From assembly GCF_011764445.1 (NCBI RefSeq), contig NZ_BLPG01000001.1, positions 1,240,001 to 1,304,000 on the forward strand: 64,000 nucleotides of DNA, in the 5' to 3' direction. This document shows, in pieces, positions 9,739 through 17,899 of this stretch (positions are counted from its first letter, which is position 1; each line of letters starts with the position of its first letter). The notes under the pieces are model-generated. The model saw only the letters and a list, made by a program, of their open reading frames with translations. It did not search any database and had not been told where the DNA came from. Source of the DNA: Phytohabitans rumicis (lineage in GTDB: Bacteria > Actinomycetota > Actinomycetes > Mycobacteriales > Micromonosporaceae). Both the position numbers and the translations under genes were made by a program.

Positions 9739-12171
9739 TCAGCTCCTAGTCCAGGCGATCCAGTTGATGCGGGCCTGGACGTTGACCTGTTCGATCCTCT
9801 TGTCCACCCGCAACACATGGACTGTCATCGACTCTCTTCGGGCACTCTGTACGGTGCACGAGTAGACCGCGCGCTCGCCGCTCGAGGCGAGCTCCACCGT
9901 GGCCACCACCACCGGTACGGTGAGAAACGCCATCGGGAATTCGACTGTCACCACCTCGAAGCCCGCCGGGTGGGGGATCCCCGGAGGGGTCGGGCTGGCG
10001 TTCAGCGTCACCGGTGTGCCGCCGGCCTGGATGTTCGCGAACGGCGTCGACATGGTGCCGACGGTCAGCCCGAGAACCGTGGCGCTGCCGTTGACGTACA
10101 GCCGGTCGCTCGGCGCCGGCGCCGCTGGGTCTATGTCGGTCTCGCCGATCCTGACGGTGCCGCCGTGCGGGTTGAGTACCAGCGGTCTCGAGCCGCCGCC
10201 CTGGATCCAGCCGTACCCACCGACGTGGCCGAGGCCCAGGTGGGCGGATTTCGCTGGCCCGACCATCAGCGCGCTGGTGCTGGTGCTGACGTTGCCAGGG
10301 CCCACGACGTGCAGGGCCGCGGCGGGCGTGTCGACGCCGACACCGACGTTGCCGGACGGCATGAGCAGCAGGTGGTCCTTGGCGCCGGCGCCGGTGCCGA
10401 TCTGCAATGTGCTGGAACCGGTGGGGATGGCGCGGTAGCGGATCCACGCGCCCTCGTCGGTCGTACCCCGAGGGCTTTTCAGGAACAGGATGCCCGCTCT
10501 GGCGGTAATCCCTTCGGCCGGCATGATGGCGCCGCCCACGACGTGCAGCTTGGCCAGCGGGTCGGCGGTGCCGATGCCGACCCGCGTGTCGACCCCACCG
10601 GTGGCGGGGGTGACATCGCGGACGAGGAGCGCGGTCTTCTCGACGGTGAGGGCGAGGTGGCCGTCCCAGTACCCGGGGAAGTTCCGGTAGTGGATGAGCA
10701 GGCGCGTGGGTCCGGACGGGTGGCGACCGATGACCCTGTTGAGGGTGAGGAGCACGCTCTCCCCCGCGCCGAGGGCGATGCGGGTCGGTGAGGTGACCTC
10801 CCAGGTCGGCGTCTGGCCCTCTTCGGTGGGCTTGACGACGCTCCAGTCGGCTCCTTCGGCGGTGACGGAGAGCGCCGCCAGGTCAAGCGATCCCTCCTCG
10901 AACGCGAGCACCAGCGTCGACGGCGCCTCCTGCCCGCTCGGGGTCAGCGGGATCGGCGAGTCGGAGACGTTGGTGATCCGCAGCTTGACGTCGCTGCCGA
11001 GGCTACCGGTGGTGCCGGCCGACTCGGTGAGGACCGTGTGGAAGCTGGCGAAGTCCGCCTCCAGTGGGATGTCCTGCTGGCCGCGCCGGTTGACCAGGCT
11101 GAGGTGCTGGACGCTGCGGCCGGTCAGCGGCGCGGTCTCGCCGACGTACCCGAGGTTGAGGTAGCGCAACTGAACCCGGGTGCCGCGGGTGCCGCCGCGG
11201 CCGTCGCCACCGATATTCACCAGTCCGAAGTGGAGGGTCTGGTCGGCGGCGATCGATGTGCCGGCCGGGCCGGTCAGTGTGATGCGGTCTTTGCCGACCG
11301 CCGCGCTCCAGCCGGCCGGTGTCTCGACGATCAGCGGCTGGCCGGTGGTGGCGAGGATTCCGGGACGGAAGCTCAGCTCGAGGTGGGCGCCGCCGGCGGC
11401 GAGCACCACGTCCTGGCTGGCGGTGTTGGTGACCTCCAGGCTCATCCGGCCACCCGTCGCGTCGTCGACGATCGCGAGTACCGGCTGGGTGTCGCCGTCG
11501 TGCAGGCTGAAGGCGAGCGGATGGGTGCGCCGGAAGACCGCCATCGCGGCACGGTCGTCGTCCATCACCTCGCCGACCTCGGCGGCGGTCAGCGCGCGAT
11601 CGTAGATCCGCAGGCCTGCGAGGCGCCCGGTGTAGCCGAGTTCGGCCAGCTTGGGCTCCGCCAGCGCGAGGCTGTACGTGGCGAAGCGGAAGGTGCCGGC
11701 CCTGCTCGCGGCGACCGGCTCACCGTCGAGGTAGCAGGCGAGCGCCGAGCCGTCGTACACCACGGCGACGTGCGTCCACACCCCGCGCGGCAGCGTCGGG
11801 GTGTGCTGCGTGCCGCCCCACACCCCGAGTTGTAGGCCACCGTTCGGATGGAGCAGCCAGTGGTGCGCGCCCGCGTTGGCCTGGCCGAGGTTGAGGAGCC
11901 AGGCACGCCGCGCCGGGTAGGCGTCGGCGAGCACCCAGCCGGTGATGGTGTGCGCCGGGTTGGCTCCGGTGGCCCGCGGGCGCACGTCCGACACCCGGAC
12001 CGCGTCGTTGCCGTCGAAGCGCAGGCTGCTGCCGAAATGGTCATCCGCGACCACGGCCGGATTGCCGCCGACGGTGCCGTGCCGGGCGTGCGACGAGTTG
12101 TCGGCCACTCGGCCGCCGGTCATGGTGTCGAGGCGCAGGTGGATCAGCAGGCTCGCGTCGTAGCCGGTCAC
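9739..12171 (-). CDS. LamG-domain and tail-fibre-like protein, 810 residues
   Basis: Starts with GTG at 12169-12171, overlapping the stop of the 55-residue gene (GTGA). Residues ~5-210 form a LamG/concanavalin-A-like lectin domain: LLIHLRLDTMTGGRVADNSS, HGTVGG, then WTHVAVVYDGSALACYLDG and LAGLRIYDRALTAAEV. This is the familiar ligand-binding beta-sandwich that recognises glycans or proteins outside the cell. The middle (~220-500) has repeated beta-sandwich-like segments. From ~540 there are two repeats of the kind VGIGTADPLAKLHVVGG and VGVGVDTPAAALHVVG, a pattern common in phage tail fibres and surface adhesins. No signal peptide is seen, so if exported it needs a nonclassical route. The operon position suggests it works with the giant proteins on both sides. 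Confidence 0.68.
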   Translation of the reverse strand: MTGYDASLLIHLRLDTMTGGRVADNSSHARHGTVGGNPAVVADDHFGSSLRFDGNDAVRVSDVRPRATGANPAHTITGWVLADAYPARRAWLLNLGQANAGAHHWLLHPNGGLQLGVWGGTQHTPTLPRGVWTHVAVVYDGSALACYLDGEPVAASRAGTFRFATYSLALAEPKLAELGYTGRLAGLRIYDRALTAAEVGEVMDDDRAAMAVFRRTHPLAFSLHDGDTQPVLAIVDDATGGRMSLEVTNTASQDVVLAAGGAHLELSFRPGILATTGQPLIVETPAGWSAAVGKDRITLTGPAGTSIAADQTLHFGLVNIGGDGRGGTRGTRVQLRYLNLGYVGETAPLTGRSVQHLSLVNRRGQQDIPLEADFASFHTVLTESAGTTGSLGSDVKLRITNVSDSPIPLTPSGQEAPSTLVLAFEEGSLDLAALSVTAEGADWSVVKPTEEGQTPTWEVTSPTRIALGAGESVLLTLNRVIGRHPSGPTRLLIHYRNFPGYWDGHLALTVEKTALLVRDVTPATGGVDTRVGIGTADPLAKLHVVGGAIMPAEGITARAGILFLKSPRGTTDEGAWIRYRAIPTGSSTLQIGTGAGAKDHLLLMPSGNVGVGVDTPAAALHVVGPGNVSTSTSALMVGPAKSAHLGLGHVGGYGWIQGGGSRPLVLNPHGGTVRIGETDIDPAAPAPSDRLYVNGSATVLGLTVGTMSTPFANIQAGGTPVTLNASPTPPGIPHPAGFEVVTVEFPMAFLTVPVVVATVELASSGERAVYSCTVQSARRESMTVHVLRVDKRIEQVNVQARINWIAWTRS

Positions 12172-12335
12172 TGGGCCGGCTCCGCACTGTCGTCAGTGGA
12201 CCGCAGCTGGTCGGTGGCCTGCCGCTGCACCTTGCCGATCAGCAGGTGGACCCGTGCGTACGGCAGCTGCCCCAAGGCCTCTAGCACCACGTTCGTCTCC
12301 TCCACGGTCAGCGCCAGCTGGATGTCTCGTGGCAC
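12168..12335 (-). CDS. Conserved small protein, 55 residues, in the DUF6603 operon
   Basis: A short gene between the 1,321-residue protein and the LamG-like protein. GTG at 12333-12335 is preceded by a strong GGAGGAG ribosome site about five bases upstream, and the TGA stop overlaps the next GTG start by four bases, so translation is coupled on both sides. The product reads VPRDIQLALTVEETNVVLEA then LGQLPYARVHLLIGKVQRQA and a polar tail. It is predicted to be mostly helical with a conserved-looking core (EETNxVLEALGQxPYxxVxxLIxKIQxQA) that I recall from short uncharacterised proteins in other bacteria, though I cannot name the family. No cysteine, no membrane segment. Likely an adaptor or subunit of the complex made by this operon; that is inference. 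Confidence 0.72.
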   Translation of the reverse strand: MPRDIQLALTVEETNVVLEALGQLPYARVHLLIGKVQRQATDQLRSTDDSAEPAQ

Positions 12336-12356
12336 GGCGTCTCCTCCGGTGTCCCG

Positions 12357-15300
12357 TCAGCCGGCGGCTGGCTCGGCCCGCAGGCCCAGCCAGCCGTCGC
12401 GCAGTTGCTGTGACGCGCTGTCGCCGGCGGCCGCCGCCGGCCCGATGCGTTCCGCGCCGAGATCGAGTAGGGCGCCGACGAGCGGCTCGGCGCCGACGAG
12501 CGGTGCCGGCAGGGCGCTCGCGCGCTGGTCGGCCGGCGTCAGCGCGGCCCGCGACGTGGTGCCGGGCAAGGGTTTGAGCCAGCCCGCGGCCAGCAACCGG
12601 TCCCAGGCCGGGTCGGCGATGGCGTCGGCGATCGCGGCCGACCCGGCAACCGGTGTGCGGACGGCGGTCGCGAGGAACGCCTCGATCGCCGGTGTCATGC
12701 CCGCGAAGGCCGGATCGAGCCGTGCGGCCGGCCGGTACGCGGGATCGGTGGCGAGAAACCCGTCCCCGCTCGGATACAGCCAGCCGATGTGCCGGTCGGT
12801 GAGGTGGTCCCAGATCCGGGCGGTGAGGGCGGTGACAAAGACGTCGCGGCTGATCGCCGGTGCCAGCGACACCTCGGACCAGGCGCCGGCCGACTCGGCG
12901 ACCCACGACCAGGTGTAGCCGGGCTCGGCGGGCAGCGGCAGGTTGACCGACGCCTGGTCGGTGAGCAGCGGGCCGACCGGGAAGGTCACCTCGATCGCGG
13001 CCAGCGCCGCCGCGTAGTGCTCTCCCGGCAGGGTGATCGCCTTGACCGGCTGTACCCCGGAGGTCACCTGGACCTTCGCGCGCGGATCGACCAGCATCCG
13101 TACCACCAGCGGCGGGTCGTCGATCGCGTGCCGGATGTCGACCGGCCCGTCCGCCCAGGTACGGATCGCGGGGTGGCTGAAGGCCTGGTCGAGCGGCGTG
13201 TGGAACGTCGGGTCGCCCTCAACCCAGTAGCCGATCGTGCCGTCGTCGAGCTGGTCGAGCTCGCCGAGGCGGATCGGCACCTTCACCCCGGTGAAGCCGT
13301 CGGTGTCGCGGACGACTCGCTCCAGGTCGCGGCGCAACTGGTTCCAGCCCTGGTGGATCGCGGGCAGGCCGAGCAGCTGCAGGTCGAGCTGGGCCCGGAC
13401 CACCGCGATCGGGCGGCCGACCAGCACGGCGAGCGTGGCGTGCTCGTCGACGCTCTCCGGCTCGATGTGGCCCAGCGCGGTGTCGAGCGCGTTCATGAAG
13501 TCGTCGAGGAAGGCCGCGCCCTGACCGATGACGTCGGTGACCAGGCCGCGCAGGTACGGGTTGGCGATCCGCTCCGGCGCCGGCACGCCGGTGCCGCCGG
13601 GGGCCGGCCGCCATCCACCGCGCCCGTCGATGCTGCCCAGCGCGGCACCCGTGTTGTCGTGGACGGTGAGGCTGGCGTCGAAGTGGTCGGGCAGCAGCCA
13701 GCCGCAGATCGGGGTGCTGGCCGGGTGCGTGGTGGTGGCGCCGTCGCGGTCGGCGGCCAGCCAGCGGAACGCGATCCGGGCCGGCTGGGTGATCCGCGGC
13801 GGCAGCCCGACGAGGTCCGGGTTACCCGGCACGGTGAGGCTCCGGGCCGGCAGTACGCCGTTCCAGTCGACGTCGCGGACCTGCCCGAACGTGTCGACCA
13901 GCCGCAGCCGCATCAGCCGCCACGCGCCGGTACGGATCGGCGCGAAGTCGTCGAGCGGCTGCGGGGCGCCGCGAACCCGGGTGCCGACCGCCGCCGCCAC
14001 CGCCGCCGCGAGGGCGCGGTCTTCGTCGAAGCCGAGCGGGTCGCCGATCGGGAGCTGCTTGACCTGACGGTGCATCAGGAGCGCGTCGTTGAAGCCGCTG
14101 AGCGACTGTGCGAAGTAGTCGATGCCACTCACCTCGGCGAACGCCCGGACCGCGGTGGAGTGGTCACCCTTGGCGCCGTGCGTTCTCTGGTACCAGTCGA
14201 GCAGTTGGTCGGCGAGGATGGCGGGGTCGTCGGCCTGGGGCGTGCCGGTCGCCGCGTAGAACGCGGGCAGCACCTCGCGGGCCAGGTACTCGGCCAGGGC
14301 GCCGCGCAGCCGGTCACCGCCGTGCGTGGTCAGCAGCGACGTTCCACTGTAGACAGCGACAGCACCGGCCAGGCTCGGGTCGCCGGCGTCCAGGGCGAAG
14401 TCCGGACCGCCGCGCGGCAGGCCGCCGCCGGCGGTGAGGAAGTCTTCGTCGTAGCTGCCGTCCGCGGCGAGGTTTCCACCTCGGCGGCGGGGCCACGCCC
14501 CGACCTCCCACTCCAGCATGAACGGGTGCCACGGCCGGCCGTCACCGTCGCGGAACGCGATCGCGTCAGGTCCCGCCACCGAACGGAGGGTGTCGATGAG
14601 CACGGTGAGCAGCGCCGGGTCAGCCAGCGCCGCGTCGACCTTCTCGGCGACGACCGCCTGGCAGAGCAGCGTGCCGTCGGCGCTCAGCCGGCCGTCTCGC
14701 CCGTGCCGCTCGGTGGCCCGGACGTCCTCGCCCATCACGTGTACGACCGGCTCGGTGGGCTGCCAGAACCTCGGGCCCTCCAGCGGGGTCAGGGCGTAGC
14801 GGGTGCCGGACGCCACGAGCGCGTCCGTGGCGTTGAGGTCGGCGAGCGCGGTCTCGACCGCCAGCAGCGCGTCCCGGAGGCGGCTGGCGAGCGTGTCCGA
14901 TCCCGGCCCCAGCGCGGCGGCGAGGTCGTCGACCAGGCCCAGGCTCTTGGTCTCCAGAAACGTCCGCACCTCGTCGATCGGCGGATAGGCCGCCGGATCC
15001 AGCGGGTACGAGCAGATCTGGTACTTGTACCAGTCGGCGAACAGCTGCTCGCGTGCCGCGTCGCACTCGGCGGCGACCGCGTCGTACTCGCGCTGCGCGG
15101 TGTTGAGCTCGTCGAGCAGGCCGGCGAGCCGGGCCGGGAGCGGCACCTCGGACGTGGCCTGCCCGCGCACCGCGTCGGCGGGCGCCGGAGCGCCGGCCGC
15201 GGCCGGGCCGACCGTCCACTGTCGCTCGCCGCGCCGGGGCACGAAGCCGCGCTCGTGCCGCGCCGTCGCGATGCGGGCCTCGACGTCGAGCAGCGCGCCG

Positions 15301-16322
15301 GTCAGGCGCGGCTCGAGCAGCACGGCCTCCAGCTCATGCTCGATCTCGAACCGCCGCGCAGGGTCCAGAGCCTGGGCCACCGCCACGGACACCGCCTCGG
15401 TAGCGGTGTTGCCGACCGTCACCGTCGCCGGGCCGGCCGGGTCGGCGGTCTCGCCCGCCACCCGCAACTCACCGCTGGCATAGCAGACCGTGCGCGTGGG
15501 GAACTGCTCGGCGACGGCGTCGACAGCCACGAACGCCCAGCGCGCATACTGCTCCAGCGTCTGCCGCGGCGGCGTGCCGGCGGCCGCGCTCTCGGCTTCG
15601 ACCAGGCGCAGGAGATCCTGCGCCGGGTCCGCGTACCAGCCGGTCAGGTCGTAGCGCAGCCCTTCCGGCGGGTCAGCGCCGACCTCCGCGTCGTGAAAAC
15701 CGAAGACGCTGTGGCAGTTCGGGTACAGCGCGGCGAACGTCGGATCGCTGTAGCCGCCGCTGGACGACTCGAACCCGATCGCTGTCAATTTCCCGACATA
15801 CTCCGCCGCCGGATCCGCGACATTTGACAGCGATAGTGGCAGCACTCGCCCGAGATATCTGAATGGCCGAAATCGGCGCAGTTCCGGCGCCGACGGATAG
15901 GGCACGGCGACACCAAGGGTCTCGCCGAGTCCATCCGGATGAATGTAATCGCTTTCGACCACCCAGGCGCGTTCTGGGAGAATGCCGGTCGCGCGCCGGC
16001 GAATCAGCCACCGATTCGGCACGGCCGGGAAGACCGCGGCGCCGGGCTGCCCGGCGGCATCTCGGGCGGGTCCGGGCCGGGCCCTGGTCAGAGCGTCGGG
16101 CAGCGCCCAGTGCAGGTGGACACCGGCCTTGAGCAGGGCCGTCTCCTCCTGGAAGGGGCGGCCTACGATCTCCTCGCTGATCTGGGCGACGTCACCGTTG
16201 CGGTCGCTACTCTCATCGAGGTAGGGCAACCGGGAATAGTCGGCCGTCGAACGCACCACGACCCGGTCGGTCGGACAATACAGAAAGTCGAGATGGACAG
16301 GAACCAACAATACGCTGGTCAT
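12357..16322 (-). CDS. Giant uncharacterised protein, 1,321 residues, first gene of the operon
   Basis: Starts with ATG at 16320-16322, directly after a GGGAGGG ribosome site, and is followed 21 bp later by the 55-residue gene. The N-terminus (MTSVLLVPVHLDFLYCPTDR) is not a signal peptide. Recognisable phrases are GVHLHWALPDALT (around residue 68) and FPAVPNRWLIRR (around residue 100), which I have seen only in uncharacterised bacterial proteins of similar size. A helical, probably coiled-coil segment lies near residues 390-440 (core TAQREYDAVAAECDAAREQL). The rest alternates between beta-rich and mixed segments. No nucleotide-binding, protease or nuclease motif is visible. As the leading gene of a tight operon with a LamG protein and a DUF6603 protein it may form part of a large assembly. 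Function unknown. Confidence 0.66.
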   Translation of the reverse strand: MTSVLLVPVHLDFLYCPTDRVVVRSTADYSRLPYLDESSDRNGDVAQISEEIVGRPFQEETALLKAGVHLHWALPDALTRARPGPARDAAGQPGAAVFPAVPNRWLIRRRATGILPERAWVVESDYIHPDGLGETLGVAVPYPSAPELRRFRPFRYLGRVLPLSLSNVADPAAEYVGKLTAIGFESSSGGYSDPTFAALYPNCHSVFGFHDAEVGADPPEGLRYDLTGWYADPAQDLLRLVEAESAAAGTPPRQTLEQYARWAFVAVDAVAEQFPTRTVCYASGELRVAGETADPAGPATVTVGNTATEAVSVAVAQALDPARRFEIEHELEAVLLEPRLTGALLDVEARIATARHERGFVPRRGERQWTVGPAAAGAPAPADAVRGQATSEVPLPARLAGLLDELNTAQREYDAVAAECDAAREQLFADWYKYQICSYPLDPAAYPPIDEVRTFLETKSLGLVDDLAAALGPGSDTLASRLRDALLAVETALADLNATDALVASGTRYALTPLEGPRFWQPTEPVVHVMGEDVRATERHGRDGRLSADGTLLCQAVVAEKVDAALADPALLTVLIDTLRSVAGPDAIAFRDGDGRPWHPFMLEWEVGAWPRRRGGNLAADGSYDEDFLTAGGGLPRGGPDFALDAGDPSLAGAVAVYSGTSLLTTHGGDRLRGALAEYLAREVLPAFYAATGTPQADDPAILADQLLDWYQRTHGAKGDHSTAVRAFAEVSGIDYFAQSLSGFNDALLMHRQVKQLPIGDPLGFDEDRALAAAVAAAVGTRVRGAPQPLDDFAPIRTGAWRLMRLRLVDTFGQVRDVDWNGVLPARSLTVPGNPDLVGLPPRITQPARIAFRWLAADRDGATTTHPASTPICGWLLPDHFDASLTVHDNTGAALGSIDGRGGWRPAPGGTGVPAPERIANPYLRGLVTDVIGQGAAFLDDFMNALDTALGHIEPESVDEHATLAVLVGRPIAVVRAQLDLQLLGLPAIHQGWNQLRRDLERVVRDTDGFTGVKVPIRLGELDQLDDGTIGYWVEGDPTFHTPLDQAFSHPAIRTWADGPVDIRHAIDDPPLVVRMLVDPRAKVQVTSGVQPVKAITLPGEHYAAALAAIEVTFPVGPLLTDQASVNLPLPAEPGYTWSWVAESAGAWSEVSLAPAISRDVFVTALTARIWDHLTDRHIGWLYPSGDGFLATDPAYRPAARLDPAFAGMTPAIEAFLATAVRTPVAGSAAIADAIADPAWDRLLAAGWLKPLPGTTSRAALTPADQRASALPAPLVGAEPLVGALLDLGAERIGPAAAAGDSASQQLRDGWLGLRAEPAAG

Positions 16323-16619
16323 GGCCCTCCCTGATAAAGCGAGCGACTACAGACCGAGAACCGCATTGTGCACGATAGAATTTAGGCAGCCTTCGATTCA
16401 CTTGGCAATCCCCCGGAAACGAAACTGTCGCCCACCCGGGAAAGGTCCGATCAGGGTGAGATCGGGTCAAACCCTGCCGGTGCAACTCCGCTAAGGACAA
16501 GGGGCGGCAGTGCGTCCGGAATGGACACACCGCCGTCAAAGGGTCAGTTCGACGGGTTGGCGCCATCCCAGATCCGAAGAACGCGTTCTTGATGGCCGCA
16601 CGGGCCCGCACCCGCACAT

Positions 16620-16925
16620 GCCTGGCCTCGGGCGGCGTCGACCAGCGACCGCAGCACCGCTGTTCCGCGGTCTCTACGCCTTCGGCGACGACGCGCAGGC
16701 CGAGGCGCTGACCGAGGTCGAGGTGGCTCTGACGATCGCGTCGGAGGCGTGCGCGTCAGCCATGGTCCGCACGAGGGAACGATCGATCTTGGCCTCGCTG
16801 ACGGCAACCCGGGGCAGCAAGGCGAACGACGAGGGCCCGGTGCCGAAATCATCGACTGAGATTTGGACACCCAGCTCAACCGGGCTTGTCCTCACGAGCT
16901 GCACCACCAGCGATGACACACCCAC
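16620..16925 (-). pseudogene. EAL-domain (c-di-GMP phosphodiesterase) remnant
   Basis: One minus-strand frame reads GVQISVDDFGTGPSSFALLP then VSEAKIDRSLV, the classic DDFGTGYSS and KIDRSFV signatures of EAL phosphodiesterases. About 60 bases further the similarity moves to another frame with LDLGQRLGLRVVAEGVETAEQ, the next conserved block. The catalytic N-terminal EAL and metal-binding blocks are missing, the upstream frame begins only at 16925, and the end is lost. It is a decayed fragment, not a functional gene, and sits just outside the promoter end of the DUF6603 operon. Confidence 0.65.
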
Positions 16926-17124
16926 GGCCGCGGCCGAGTCCGGACCGGTGGCGAGCCGTACCCCGGACGGGCCCTACCGGCCGGTCGCCAACCTTTGCCA
17001 GGCCCTCGACGCTTCACCGTTGAAGACGACGAACCCGCCGCTGGCCGGCACGGGCAAACACGTCGAGTCCGACGGACCAGGCCAGGCGAGCCGAAGCTGC
17101 ACGCTGCCGTTGACCAGCGGCCGG

Positions 17125-17380
17125 CTGGAGGTCGTCGCGTTGCGCGATGCCGGCGCGTGCCCGAGGACATCGCGCGCGTCGGCGTGGACAACTGGCTGCC
17201 CACCGCGGAGGGCTGCCGCCCCGCGCTCACCAGCGTCGACCTCAACCTCCAACAGGTGGGCCGGAGCGCGGGCGCGCTGCTACTGGAGGCCATCCAGCGT
17301 GGCGAGACGGAAGCCGGCGTGCAAACCGTGCCCTGCCGGCTGGGTGGTACACGCCTCCTCCGCTCCAGCGGCCCGGCGTG
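17125..17380 (+). pseudogene. C-terminal remnant of a LacI-family regulator
   Basis: The plus strand encodes VVALRDAG in one frame and then RVPEDIARVGVDNWLPTAEG, LTSVDLNLQQVGRSAGALLL and VQTVPCRL in the next frame. This matches the last third of LacI/GalR effector-binding domains (the ALxxxGLRVPEDIAVVGFDN block and the following LTTV...GxxAAxLLL block). The DNA-binding N-terminus and the first two-thirds are absent and a frame change interrupts the match, so this is a relic. It ends just before the start region of the next intact gene. Confidence 0.62.
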
Positions 17381-17446
17381 TAGCCGACCCGACAGCGTCC
17401 GGGTGAGTCATGGTCCACGCTGGACTGGCGAGAAAAGGGGGCATGG

Positions 17447-17899
17447 ATGCTGTCGGAGGCGCTTGCCGCGTTGGCGGCCAGCGGTGGCACGGCCCTGGTG
17501 GGCGCGATGGCCACGGACGCGTGGACGGTGACCCGGGCCGGCGTGAGCAGGCTGCTCAAGCATGTCGGCCCCGGGCGGCGGGACGCGATCGAGGCTCAGT
17601 TGGACGCCAACGTCGCGCTGGTCGAGCGGGCGCACGACCCGGAGCAGGCCCGCCAGGCGCTGGCACCGGTGTGGCAGCTGCAGCTGACCCAGCTGTTGGA
17701 GGAGCATCCGGAGCTCGAGACCGCGCTCGTGGACCTCACCACGGCCATCCAGGCGGCGTTGCCGGCCCAGCATCAGCAGTGGGTGCAGACGAACATCGCT
17801 CGCGACAACTCGCGCCTGTTCGCCGTGCAAGGAGGCAACGTCTTCTATCACGAGGCCCCGCCGCCCGCCGGGCAGGAGCGCCCGAGCAGTCCCGAATGA
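17447..17899 (+). CDS. Small protein coupled to a STAND/TPR ATPase
   Basis: A 150-residue protein starting with ATG after an AAAAGGGGG ribosome-site region; its stop overlaps the start of the next gene (ATGA). The sequence begins with a hydrophobic Ala/Leu helix (LSEALAALAASGGTALVGAM), continues with charged helices, and ends with a Gln/Asn-containing stretch (IARDNSRLFAVQGGNVFYHE). Proteins of this size and layout commonly precede large TPR-bearing NTPases in actinomycetes. The arrangement suggests an adaptor or effector-associated partner of the downstream ATPase, but no enzymatic motif is present and its task is unknown. Confidence 0.68.
   Translation: MLSEALAALAASGGTALVGAMATDAWTVTRAGVSRLLKHVGPGRRDAIEAQLDANVALVERAHDPEQARQALAPVWQLQLTQLLEEHPELETALVDLTTAIQAALPAQHQQWVQTNIARDNSRLFAVQGGNVFYHEAPPPAGQERPSSPE

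Larger units (their letters stand above)
16323..17446. other. Remnant-bearing intergenic region upstream of the five-gene operon
   Basis: This 1.1-kb stretch has no intact gene. The first ~180 bases must hold the promoter of the minus-strand operon, since no other start lies nearby; I see no convincing -35/-10 pair. The middle holds an EAL-domain remnant on the minus strand (16620-16925) and the right end a LacI-type remnant on the plus strand (17125-17380). A long open frame from 16510 to 17406 on the plus strand has no protein-like composition and is a high-GC shadow. Confidence 0.6.

Noticed and set aside
12789..15827. Plus-strand open frame of about 1,000 codons opposite the 1,321-residue gene
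   Set aside because: Shadow frame; the minus strand has a ribosome site and ordered protein features.
17410..17895. N-terminal extension of the first STAND ATPase from ATG 17410
   Set aside because: It overlaps the small 150-residue gene in another frame, and the paralogue aligns only from the ATG at 17896.
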